Source of the DNA: Pseudomonadota bacterium
Lineage (GTDB): Bacteria > Desulfobacterota > Desulfobacteria > Desulfobacterales > Desulfobacteraceae
Length of the DNA: 64,000 bases
Assembly (NCBI GenBank): GCA_018821535.1
Contig: JAHJLV010000008.1
Location: 62,001 to 126,000, forward strand
Direction: 5' to 3'
The translations under genes and the position numbers were made by a program. The notes under the pieces are model-generated. The model was not told the origin of the DNA. It ran no database searches and saw only the letters and a program-made list of their open reading frames with translations. Positions 17,477 to 25,977 of this stretch are shown here, in pieces; position 1 is the stretch's first letter; each line of letters starts with the position of its first letter.

Positions 17477-19252
17477 ATGAGTTTAAGCAGCACTATAAAA
17501 AGTATTCAAGACATCATGCGAAAAGATGATGGAGTGGACGGAGATGCCCAGCGGATAGGACAGTTAACCTGGATGCTTTTTCTTAAAGTTTTTGATCAAA
17601 AAGAAGAAGAGTGGGAAGATGATGCTGCGGACAAGAAAAAAAAATACAAATCACCCATTCCAGAAGAGTGTCGTTGGCGCAAGTGGGCAAAGTATCTGCC
17701 AAGCAAAGACGGCAAACTTGCACCGCAAATACAAGCAAGTGAGTTGATTGACTATGTGAATAATAAAGTATTCCCTGGCCTTAAGGAGTTGAATATTGAA
17801 GGGGCTTCCGAAAACATTGAGATAGCAAAAGCAAAAGTAGTGCGTGAGGTTTTTGTGGATTCGAATAATTATATGAAATCCGGCACATTAATGCTTGAGG
17901 TGATTGAAAAACTTGATGAAGCGATTGATTTCCATGATTTTAAAAATCGTCAGAACTTGGGGAATATGTATGAACAGATTTTAAATGATCTAAGGAGTGC
18001 GGGTAATGCGGGAGAATTTTATACACCCCGAGCAGTGACTCAGTTCATGACACAAATGGTCAACCCTCGTTTAGATAAACGGGAAACCGTTCTTGATCCA
18101 GCTTGTGGCACCGGAGGATTCTTAACAGCCGTAATCGATCACTTCAATTCCCAGATAAATAAAAAGTCTGGAGCGGATGATAAAAAGGCGGTTGAAGTCT
18201 GTATTCACGGTATTGAAAAAAAACAACTGCCACACCTGCTCTGTACCACCAATATGATGCTTCATGGCATTGACGTGCCATCACAGATTGAACACCGCAA
18301 CACTCTATCAAAAGGCTGGAATGATTGGTCGAAAAATGATCAGGTAGATTGTGTGATTACGAATCCTCCTTTTGGTGGAATGGAAGAGGATGGAGTAGGG
18401 ACTGATTTCCCCGCAGATGTCCGCACAAGGGAAACATCAGATATGTTTTTAACACTTATTGTCAAAAAATTGTTGAAAGACGGTGGGCGAGGGGCAATTG
18501 TATTACCAGATGGAAATCTTTTTGGTGAAGGAGTCAAAGCAAAGGTAAAACAGCTTTTGCTGGATGAGTGTAGTCTTCATACAATTATTCGTCTTCCCAA
18601 TGGTGTGTTTAATCCTTATACCGGCATTAAGACAAATTTACTTTTTTTTACCAAAGGAAAACCCACCGAAACAATTTGGTATTATGAGCATCCCTATCCG
18701 TCGGGATATAAAAGCTATTCGAAAACAAAACCGCTAAAACTTGAAGAATTTCAGAGAGAGAAAGAATGGTGGGGCAAAGAGTCAAACGGTTTTGCAGACC
18801 GTGAAGAGAGTGAATTCGCCTGGAAAATTGATTTTAAGTCTCGTAAGCTTGTGGCTGAAGCAAAAGCAAAACCCTTTTGGGATAAAGCTGAAACACTGAA
18901 TAATGAAGCTTCGGATCTGGAAAGTAATCTAAAAGAACTTCGAAAATCCATAAAAGGAACAAATGGGAAAACGGAGCGGGAGCAGGTGGATGAAGAGATT
19001 GAAATTCTTAAAAATAAGGCTGAGAAACTTCGGTTAAAAGCCAAGGACGAGCAAGCTTCCGGCGATCGAATTTTCTGGCCAATTTATAATCTTGATGAAA
19101 AGAATCCTAATACACCTGAATCAGAAATTCACGATCCGGACGAGTTGTTGTTAAAATTAAAAAAGGTTACAGAGCAGATTGTTGCGACTGAAGAACAATT
19201 GAAGCATGAGTTGGCTGCCGCCTTTGCACACCATTTCAGTGAGGAAGCATAA
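17477..19252 (+). CDS. hsdM: Type I modification methyltransferase subunit
   Basis: The protein has 591 residues. The N-terminal helical domain (1-160) precedes the N6-adenine methyltransferase core with the AdoMet motif DPACGTGGF (207-215) and catalytic NPPF (296-299). The helical gate LGNMYEQIL..AGEFYTPRAV lies just before motif I. Residues 450-570 are highly charged and probably coiled coil, contacting HsdS. It methylates adenines in the target set by HsdS and protects the chromosome. AAGAAAG lies upstream of the ATG, and its stop codon overlaps the hsdS start by one base (TAATG), a mark of coupled translation. Confidence 0.95.
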   Translation: MSLSSTIKSIQDIMRKDDGVDGDAQRIGQLTWMLFLKVFDQKEEEWEDDAADKKKKYKSPIPEECRWRKWAKYLPSKDGKLAPQIQASELIDYVNNKVFPGLKELNIEGASENIEIAKAKVVREVFVDSNNYMKSGTLMLEVIEKLDEAIDFHDFKNRQNLGNMYEQILNDLRSAGNAGEFYTPRAVTQFMTQMVNPRLDKRETVLDPACGTGGFLTAVIDHFNSQINKKSGADDKKAVEVCIHGIEKKQLPHLLCTTNMMLHGIDVPSQIEHRNTLSKGWNDWSKNDQVDCVITNPPFGGMEEDGVGTDFPADVRTRETSDMFLTLIVKKLLKDGGRGAIVLPDGNLFGEGVKAKVKQLLLDECSLHTIIRLPNGVFNPYTGIKTNLLFFTKGKPTETIWYYEHPYPSGYKSYSKTKPLKLEEFQREKEWWGKESNGFADREESEFAWKIDFKSRKLVAEAKAKPFWDKAETLNNEASDLESNLKELRKSIKGTNGKTEREQVDEEIEILKNKAEKLRLKAKDEQASGDRIFWPIYNLDEKNPNTPESEIHDPDELLLKLKKVTEQIVATEEQLKHELAAAFAHHFSEEA

Positions 19253-21186
19253 TGAATCCTCAGACATTTTTAGATGAGCTCAGTGTTATCGCTAATGCTC
19301 CTGGTGGCGTGCAAAGACTGAGAGAGATGATTTTATTTCTCGGATTAAAAGGAAGACTCACAGAGCAATTGACAACGGATAGTTCCGCAGTGGAATTACT
19401 TGACGAAGTGAAGGCGTATAATTCGGAGCAATTGCGCCTAAGGGGAAAAAAAGTCAGAAGTCTTAGTGTAAAGTCAAAAATTTTTTTGACTTTGCCCCCG
19501 AATTGGGTGCAAGTAAAAAATATGGACCTTTTCAGTTTATTAAAAGGGAAAAATCCTAAAGATTTAAGTGAAACAAAAAAAAAGTATCCTTATCAAGATA
19601 TCGAAGCATTAGATAGAGGAAACGTAAGAAGATTTACCAATGATGAAAAAGCCTTTAAATGTCATGATGAAGATATTCTTGTAGTTTGTGATGGTTCTCG
19701 AAGCGGGCTAATTTTACAGGGGAAATTTGGTGTAGTAGGATCAACTTTAGCAATCATTCAGACGCCCCCATTTATTCAACCTTTTGTGAAATTGATATTT
19801 CAACAAGGTTTCCAAAAACTTAATTCAAGTATGAAGGGCGCTGCAATTCCACATCTTGATACAAAAACCCTTTTAAATGGGGAAGTTGGGTTGCCTCCAA
19901 TTGAAGAGCAAAAACGAATTGTTGCCAAAGTGGATCAACTTATGGCTTTGTGTGATCAACTTGAAGGGCAGCAACAGAAACGATCGGTGCTCATAAAAAA
20001 TGCTCGTACTTCAACCCTGGAGGCTTTAGCTAAAGCTCAAGGAGGGAATGAACTGTTTACTGCCTGGAAACGAGCGGAAGAAAACATACCGAGGTTACTT
20101 GAACTCCCAGAGGATGTGGAGGAGTTGAAAAGTGCTATTAAGGACGTTGCCCTTAATGGAAATCTAATACCTATAGATAAAAAATTAGTCTTTAATGGGG
20201 AAGATTTATTAAGACAAATTGAAAGCGCAAGAAAAGAATGGGAGGCTAATTCTGAAGGGCAAGAGCTTAAGGAAGCTCGAATAATGATGAAAAAGCTCAA
20301 AAAACAGAAACTAAATTACCCTAAGGTAAAAATACCTGATCATTGGGTATGGGCATCATTTTTACAAATTTCGAAAGCTGTCGTGGATTGCCATAATAAA
20401 ACAGCACCATATGTAGATTCTGGTATTCACCTGGTACGGACATCGGATATTCGTAATGGCTTTATGAATTTACAGTTTACAAAAAAAATTACGACAGAAA
20501 CCTATGATTTTTGGGCCAGGCGAATGCCTCCTATTAGTGGGGATATTTTTTTTACAAGAGAAGCGCCAATGGGAGAGGCTGCAATTGTACCTAAAGGAGC
20601 AACTGTCTGTTTGGGACAACGCACAATGCTAATAAGGCTTTTCCCCAATTTATTTGAAAAGAACTTCCTTATTTACGCAATTTATAGCCCAAATTTTATT
20701 AAAAGAATGATGAAAGTTGCCGTTGGTGCAATGGTAAAACATCTAAGAGTTGGTGATGCGGAGAGTCTTATGGTTCCAGTTCCTCCGCTAATTGAACAAA
20801 AAAAAATTGTTGAAAAAATCCAGGCTCTCTTGTCCATTTGTGATATTTTGCAAAAAAAAATAAAGAAATCACGACAAATATCAAAACTATTAGCTCAATC
20901 GATGGTTGAGAGTATCACAGGTATATCCATGGAGAAACAAGAAAAAATGAAAGCACCAAAGACCGAATTGATCACCAAACTCAAACTGGTGAAAAAGCCT
21001 GATACTAAAGACAATGCCCCCCTTAGCGCCATCTTGGCACAAAATAATGATGAACTTTCGGCCAAAGCACTTTGGAACCATTCAGGTTTGCCTATTGATG
21101 AATTTTATTATCAGCTTAAAATTGAAATGGTTAACAGCTGGATTGAAGAGCCAGAAAAGGCAGAAGTCAGAATTGTTGAGGCATAA
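19252..21186 (+). CDS. hsdS: Type I specificity subunit
   Basis: The protein has 644 residues, with two target-recognition domains (about 80-220 and 365-515), each followed by the conserved spacer helix: IEEQKRIVAKVDQLMALCD and LIEQKKIVEKIQALLSICD. These helices set the gap between the two half sites. The C-terminus (570-644) is an extra segment with a Leu/Ala-rich fold that some HsdS proteins carry. The two recognition domains are unlike each other, so a bipartite asymmetric target is expected. There is no sign of inverted partial hsdS copies or recombinase genes that would indicate phase variation. Confidence 0.93.
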   Translation: MNPQTFLDELSVIANAPGGVQRLREMILFLGLKGRLTEQLTTDSSAVELLDEVKAYNSEQLRLRGKKVRSLSVKSKIFLTLPPNWVQVKNMDLFSLLKGKNPKDLSETKKKYPYQDIEALDRGNVRRFTNDEKAFKCHDEDILVVCDGSRSGLILQGKFGVVGSTLAIIQTPPFIQPFVKLIFQQGFQKLNSSMKGAAIPHLDTKTLLNGEVGLPPIEEQKRIVAKVDQLMALCDQLEGQQQKRSVLIKNARTSTLEALAKAQGGNELFTAWKRAEENIPRLLELPEDVEELKSAIKDVALNGNLIPIDKKLVFNGEDLLRQIESARKEWEANSEGQELKEARIMMKKLKKQKLNYPKVKIPDHWVWASFLQISKAVVDCHNKTAPYVDSGIHLVRTSDIRNGFMNLQFTKKITTETYDFWARRMPPISGDIFFTREAPMGEAAIVPKGATVCLGQRTMLIRLFPNLFEKNFLIYAIYSPNFIKRMMKVAVGAMVKHLRVGDAESLMVPVPPLIEQKKIVEKIQALLSICDILQKKIKKSRQISKLLAQSMVESITGISMEKQEKMKAPKTELITKLKLVKKPDTKDNAPLSAILAQNNDELSAKALWNHSGLPIDEFYYQLKIEMVNSWIEEPEKAEVRIVEA

Positions 21187-21197
21187 ATCGAGGAATA

Positions 21198-22796
21198 ATG
21201 AGAATTAATAAACTGCATATAGGAGAGTTCCGGAACCTCAAAGATTTCAAAATTGATTTTATCTCAGAAGGCAACGATGCTGCTGGTAATATTATGCAGT
21301 TCAACAGCCATGCAATTATTGGTCAGAACGGTTCTGGTAAATCAAATCTCTTTGAAGCAATCATAACGATTTTTCGTGATTTGGATTTGAAAAACAAGCC
21401 GGAGTTCACTTATAAACTCGAATATGAGGTGCGTGGTCACACAATTGAGGTGGAAGCGGAAAAGAGCGAAAATCCACTTGTTAAAGTAGATGGCAAGAAA
21501 AGTTCAGCCACAGCAATCAGTAAAGAAGAGAATGGCTTTCTTCCTAAAAATGTATTTGCATACTATTCTGGTAAAAATGACCGAATAGAAGAGCTGTTTC
21601 ATCGTCATCAAAAAAAATTCTATGATGATCTTCTGAGTGATGAAGACATACCATTACGTCGGCTCTTTCTCTGTCGAAATGTGCACTCTCAGTTTGTTCT
21701 TCTGGCATATCTCATTGATAATGATGAAGAGGTGAAAAAAATTCTTTCTGATCTGGGCATTCTTAATTTGGAATCGGTTCTTTTCGTGCTGAAAAGACCC
21801 TACTGGTTTGGCAGCAATCCATCTGAAGCCATTCTTAAAAATGGAGATAACCGATTTTGGTATGCTCGTGGAAAAGTGCGGTACTTCCTCGATAAACTCT
21901 GGGACTATGCAATTGCACCAATTGACAGTGAAGAGTCTCGTACGATTGACTTTCGTGATCGGAAAGAAAAATTTGAACTTCTTTACCTCTTTCTTCAGGA
22001 TGAAAAGGAACTCCATAGTCTGGCCAATGCTTTTGACGATAAGGATTCACCTGAGCCAACGCCAGTAACTTTTTTTAAGTATTTGGAAAGTACCTATATA
22101 TCGGATTTGATTGATGAGGTAAGAATTAAGGTCAAGCATAAGCATACCCAAGGAGATATTTCATTTCGTGAACTCTCTGAAGGGGAGCAGCAGTTGTTAA
22201 CTGTTCTTGGGCTTATGCGTCTTACCAAAGAGGAAGAAACTCTTTTTTTACTCGATGAGCCGGACACACACCTAAATCCAATCTGGAAGCTCCGATATTT
22301 TGAAGCAATAAAAAATGTGATTGGTGATAGTTCATCACAAATACTGGTTACCACCCACGATCCTTTGATGATTGGCAGTTTGAGGAAGGAGCAAGTACGT
22401 ATTCTCATTAAAGAAGGTGGGTTAATTCGAGCTGAAGAGCCAATTGAAGATCCACAAGGTATGGGAGTTTCTGGGTTGCTTAAAAGTGATCTGTTCGGTT
22501 TGCGATCAACGGTTGATACGGAAACATTGCGGCGCATTGATAGACGAAATTATCTGTATGCCTTGGGTGAAGCCCGTTCTGAAATTGATAATATAGAATT
22601 AACTCGACTAAGTGATGAACTCTCTGACCTTGGTTTTGCAAGTGATTTTAAAGATCCTTATTTTGATAAATTCATAAAGAAGATGGCCCTCCACACAAAG
22701 TTTCACAAGCCAGAACTTACACCTGAAGAGCAAGAAGAACAGGATGCTATTGCCGATGGAATCATTGATGAAATTCTTAAGGAGACAGATCAGTGA
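21198..22796 (+). CDS. ABC-like ATPase, Septu PtuA-type
   Basis: The protein has 532 residues and an AAA/SMC-like ATPase with a split core: Walker A GQNGSGKS (42-49), ABC signature LSEGEQQ (326-332), Walker B LFLLDEPD (349-356) and H-loop TTHD (385-388). The region 130-310 is the helical insertion. It follows hsdS by only 11 bases and overlaps the next gene, an HNH nuclease, by four. ATPase plus HNH in this order is the layout of the Septu system, in which the ATPase controls the nuclease. Similar pairs are also embedded in type I restriction loci and retron systems, so the exact name is an inference. Confidence 0.8.
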   Translation: MRINKLHIGEFRNLKDFKIDFISEGNDAAGNIMQFNSHAIIGQNGSGKSNLFEAIITIFRDLDLKNKPEFTYKLEYEVRGHTIEVEAEKSENPLVKVDGKKSSATAISKEENGFLPKNVFAYYSGKNDRIEELFHRHQKKFYDDLLSDEDIPLRRLFLCRNVHSQFVLLAYLIDNDEEVKKILSDLGILNLESVLFVLKRPYWFGSNPSEAILKNGDNRFWYARGKVRYFLDKLWDYAIAPIDSEESRTIDFRDRKEKFELLYLFLQDEKELHSLANAFDDKDSPEPTPVTFFKYLESTYISDLIDEVRIKVKHKHTQGDISFRELSEGEQQLLTVLGLMRLTKEEETLFLLDEPDTHLNPIWKLRYFEAIKNVIGDSSSQILVTTHDPLMIGSLRKEQVRILIKEGGLIRAEEPIEDPQGMGVSGLLKSDLFGLRSTVDTETLRRIDRRNYLYALGEARSEIDNIELTRLSDELSDLGFASDFKDPYFDKFIKKMALHTKFHKPELTPEEQEEQDAIADGIIDEILKETDQ

Positions 22797-23635
22797 TTTA
22801 TATTGATTTTGAAGGCAAAACACCGGTTGATAATAACCTTCCGAACTGGAAACCCTGGTCTCAGGAAAAATGGAATGCATGGCTTGCAAAATCGGCTGAA
22901 TTGCTTGCTGAACTTGAAAAATTGAGTGAAGTGGGTGATATAAAAGAAAGAAATGATTTTATTGATTCAAAAAGTGCACATTGGGGAAAACTCAAGCCTT
23001 GGCTGCAGGCTCTCTCTAAGGGAAAATGTTGGTTTTCAGAAGTAAGAGAACTGTATTCATATTATGATGTGGAGCATTTTCGTCCTAAAAAAGAGGCTAT
23101 AGATATTAATGGTTTTAAACGTGATGGTTATTGGTGGCTCGCCTTTGATTATAGCAATTTTAGGCTTTGTGGAAATGTAGGTAATAGAAAAAAGGGAGGA
23201 TGGTTTCCACTTAAAGATACTTCATATTGCTCTACTTACGATCTTCAGTGTGAAGAATCTGAAGAATGTTATTTATTGGACCCAACCGATCTAAATGATG
23301 TAGCCCTGATTGCATTTAATGAGGAAGGCAATGCAATAATTGTCCCTGATAATGAAATATCAGAATGGGATAAACAACGAGTGGAAGTATCTATAAAGAG
23401 ACTTAAGCTAAATGAACATGAAGCGTTAACTGAAGAACGGAAAAAAATTTGGCAAAAGGTTAGCCAGGAAATTGATTTGTTTTTGAAAAGCAAATCACGA
23501 TGCTCAAACGGTGGCAATCCAGCAGCTATGGGAAAAATGAAAGAACATGCTCGGAATATAAGAAAAATGTCTCGTTCTGAATCAGAGTTATCATCAGTTG
23601 CCAAGTGGTGTGTTTTGTTTAGAAATAATTGTTAG
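22793..23635 (+). CDS. HNH endonuclease, Septu PtuB-type
   Basis: The start is GTG, overlapping the ATPase stop as GTGA. Of 280 residues, 75-140 hold an HNH core typical of the TIGR02646-like family: KCWFSE, then VEHFRPK (E94-H95), WWLAFDYSNFRLCG with N122, and NRKKGGWFPL. The usual KCxYCE has Ser (S82) instead of the second Cys, so the structural zinc site may be altered while the catalytic His is kept. The C-terminal half is helical and basic. With the ATPase it would cut DNA or RNA on infection. It is the last gene of the seven-gene operon. Confidence 0.8.
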   Translation: MIYIDFEGKTPVDNNLPNWKPWSQEKWNAWLAKSAELLAELEKLSEVGDIKERNDFIDSKSAHWGKLKPWLQALSKGKCWFSEVRELYSYYDVEHFRPKKEAIDINGFKRDGYWWLAFDYSNFRLCGNVGNRKKGGWFPLKDTSYCSTYDLQCEESEECYLLDPTDLNDVALIAFNEEGNAIIVPDNEISEWDKQRVEVSIKRLKLNEHEALTEERKKIWQKVSQEIDLFLKSKSRCSNGGNPAAMGKMKEHARNIRKMSRSESELSSVAKWCVLFRNNC

Positions 23636-23987
23636 GGGGCAGACTATGTCAGAATATTGTGGTTGAGGGATTCAGTGAGACTTTTATGAGACTTTAGTGA
23701 TACTTTTTTAATACTGGTGGGCGTCTTAAGGATTTTATTTTCTTTCATGGCGCTTTTTTTATGCATTTTTTTAATCCTGCGAAAATTTATATATTTAAAT
23801 CAAAATTTCACTTAATATTGCATTTTTACATTTTGAACTCTTTTTAATATCAGTATGTTAATTCAAATATAGTTTCCAAGTTCATCTTCTGACAGTATTA
23901 TTTACCTGATATTACTAAAGGCCCGTTTAACGTGGCTTTTCTAAAAAGACACAGCCTGTTAAAAAAATGAAGTTGGAAATATATTTG
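23636..23987. other. Gap between defence operon and leftward prophage-side genes
   Basis: This 352-base, AT-rich gap has no plausible gene. Near its left end are three 11-bp tandem repeats (23674-23706). It probably contains the boundary between the defence island and the next unit. I could not find a terminal inverted repeat or a duplicated target. Confidence 0.55.
23674..23706 (+). repeat. Three 11-bp tandem repeats
   Basis: AGTGAGACTTT, TATGAGACTTT and AGTGATACTTT follow each other without spacing. An 11-bp period places each on the same face of DNA, as in iterons or the arm-type sites of tyrosine integrases. They begin 39 bases after the end of the HNH gene. Confidence 0.6.
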
Positions 23988-24968
23988 TTAAAATTTTTGC
24001 CAGTAGGCTATCAACTCAATGAACTTTTGCGAGTCTTGTCTGGGTGATCCAGTGGCCTGGATAGAAGCCGATTTTATTTTGTGTTTATCATATATGATAA
24101 ACACATGCAGATCCATTTTTAGATCTTCTTTCTTTTTCATTGCGGTTTCAAGACTTTTAGAAATATATTCAATATCTGTCGGGGATAATTCTGCGTCAGC
24201 CCAAAACTCTTTATCATCTTTTTTTAATTTAAATTCGATTGGCGTTTTTTCCATATTTATGGCAGCTATTGTGTAAGATGAGTCAAATATTCCGTTTTCT
24301 TGCTGAAATTTTGGCCTTCTTGGATACATCTTTTTCACAGCTTCAGCCTTCATCATATCTGCCCCAGGAAGCTGAATTTTATCTTCTTCATCTAATTTAT
24401 TTACTAATTTCCGTATAGGGGCTTCAATATCTTTGCGATCAATCATATCCAGAGTTCTGTCATATATAGAGGAAATGCTTTGGATGTATTCTTTTGAAAG
24501 GTTTTTTTCTTCGGCTGCGACAACCTCTTTATGTCTTAATTCTAAAGTCTTTGTATAGTTATAAGAGCCTGTTGCACAGGCTATACCCAAACACACCATT
24601 AAAGTTATTTGCTTGCCAGTAACTTTTTCCATGATTTTTTTTAATGCTTCATCTATATTTATGGTAAAAAATTGCGAACCTTCTTCAACTTTCACCTTGA
24701 CAGTAATTAATTTTTTAAGGTCATGCAAGGGGATATTTGTTTCTATCACTTCTTTATAAATATCAATCACAGTATTCTGAAGGTCTATTACAAATTGGGC
24801 TCCTCTATAGTCAATACTTCCATCCCAGGAGTCTCCTTTGATCCGTATTTTTAAAGTCAGATTTTTTCCGATAATGATATCTTCTTGTGAAAGTTCATCC
24901 GTTAATGTTTTAACACCCGCATCCAGAAGTTCATCCCATGTTCTTATTGTGATCAAAACAGTCTCCAT
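23988..24968 (-). CDS. Unknown protein with one membrane segment (326 aa)
   Basis: The N-terminal 110 residues look soluble and beta-rich (METVLITIRTWDELLDAG..). One hydrophobic stretch (ITLMVCLGIACATGSYNY, about 120-137) is a likely membrane anchor, followed by a charged helical part and a C-terminal beta domain (SSYTIAAINMEKTPIEF, DLHVFIIYDKHKIKSASI). I know no family name. It is AT-rich like the defence genes and lies in the same direction as the phage repressor. It may be a prophage leftward gene (exclusion or immunity) or host cargo. Confidence 0.5.
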   Translation of the reverse strand: METVLITIRTWDELLDAGVKTLTDELSQEDIIIGKNLTLKIRIKGDSWDGSIDYRGAQFVIDLQNTVIDIYKEVIETNIPLHDLKKLITVKVKVEEGSQFFTINIDEALKKIMEKVTGKQITLMVCLGIACATGSYNYTKTLELRHKEVVAAEEKNLSKEYIQSISSIYDRTLDMIDRKDIEAPIRKLVNKLDEEDKIQLPGADMMKAEAVKKMYPRRPKFQQENGIFDSSYTIAAINMEKTPIEFKLKKDDKEFWADAELSPTDIEYISKSLETAMKKKEDLKMDLHVFIIYDKHKIKSASIQATGSPRQDSQKFIELIAYWQKF

Positions 24969-25037
24969 ATTATATGGTTAAAATCAATATTATAAAGTAA
25001 TGCCACTATGTACTGGGCATGATTTTTATTATTATTT

Positions 25038-25595
25038 TTATGGTAGCTTCTTAAATTCCCTTTCATAAAATCCGAGGATTAATGCATCCTTATATTCCCT
25101 TTCGACTCTTGTCCCCAAACCATCATCATAAATTATTTTTTTAATACAATCTTTCATGTTCAGCTCAAAGACAATGAATCCATCAATTTTAGTGTCCGGC
25201 TCTAAACTGGTTGCAGGGAAATGGTTTTTAGTTTGAAAAGTATATGAACTCACCGGAATAGTGTATCCATTTTCAGTAACAACTTTAAACATCAAAGGGT
25301 TGACATTTATGACCTTATCTGAAGAATTCCACAACCAAACTCTGGTAACTTTACTGATTTTACCATTTTTTTTGTACACTTCGTAGTTATCAAAACCAAT
25401 TTCTTCATCATCCTTTGATGAAATATGGGCGTAGTCCATTGCGATTAAACCTAAATTGTTCCCAATAACAAATTTTTTTGCCTGTTCAAGAGCTTCTTTA
25501 TCTTTTCCGCTTTCCGCAGTTGTAGGCGTTATAGAAGCCAACAGTACAAATAGTGCAGCAAAAATTAATGTGATAAAAAACACTGTTTTTTTCAT
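25038..25595 (-). CDS. Secreted or periplasmic protein with DUF4352-like fold
   Basis: The 185-residue protein begins with a clear Sec signal peptide (MKKTVFFITLIFAALFVLLAS, cleavage near TTAES). The mature part reads like an Ig-like DUF4352/TRF2-type domain: VWLWNSSDKVINVNPLMFKV, ENGYTIPVSSYTF, LEPDTKIDGFIVFEL. Such domains are extracellular and mostly of unknown function. AAGGATGAG lies before the ATG. Its place next to the repressor suggests a lysogen-expressed gene that alters the cell envelope, but this is inferred. Confidence 0.6.
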   Translation of the reverse strand: MKKTVFFITLIFAALFVLLASITPTTAESGKDKEALEQAKKFVIGNNLGLIAMDYAHISSKDDEEIGFDNYEVYKKNGKISKVTRVWLWNSSDKVINVNPLMFKVVTENGYTIPVSSYTFQTKNHFPATSLEPDTKIDGFIVFELNMKDCIKKIIYDDGLGTRVEREYKDALILGFYEREFKKLP

Positions 25596-25638
25596 AACTC
25601 ATCCTTTTTATGGTGTATATTATTATTCTTTATTGCCA

Positions 25639-25977
25639 TCATGCTATTCTCCCTTTGAATAATACAACATTATCCGGCAGGCGATAGACGCCGATGAGGA
25701 AATGATCGTATATGGCGTATATCTGGCAAAGGCAGTGATGTCTCTGGCCGTCGTGGCTGAAATGTATTTCCTGACTGTGTGGAATTTTTGTCAGTGCTTT
25801 TTCCAGGGCCTGGGTAAAAATTTTGCGGGCGCAGTCAGAGGCCATGTAATCAAAAATATTTTTGTGCATCTTCGCTGTTGGTTTGTGCCGGTAGGTGATG
25901 TGCCCGGTTTTGTCAATTGCGACAAACGCATCCGGAGGACGTCCGGAAGCATCAATCAGCTGCCTATGCGTTGCCAT
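25639..25977 (-). CDS. PAS-like protein co-expressed with the repressor
   Basis: Its ATG lies inside the end of the repressor gene (14-base overlap), so the two are translationally coupled. The 112-residue sequence fits a small PAS fold: DAFVAIDKTGHITYRH at 16-31, a NIFDYM helix, and a C-terminal strand set QEIHFSHDGQRHHCLCQIYAIYDHFLIGVYRL. PAS domains sense redox state, light, oxygen or small ligands. I infer that it tunes the repressor, giving the prophage a signal-dependent switch. No DNA-binding part is visible in this protein itself. Confidence 0.55.
   Translation of the reverse strand: MATHRQLIDASGRPPDAFVAIDKTGHITYRHKPTAKMHKNIFDYMASDCARKIFTQALEKALTKIPHSQEIHFSHDGQRHHCLCQIYAIYDHFLIGVYRLPDNVVLFKGRIA

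Noticed and set aside
23674..23706. Tandem repeats as the left end of the Mu-like prophage
   Set aside because: No inverted copies were found near any plausible right end (58.77, 59.6 or 60.5-60.9 kb), and no 5-bp target duplication could be shown.
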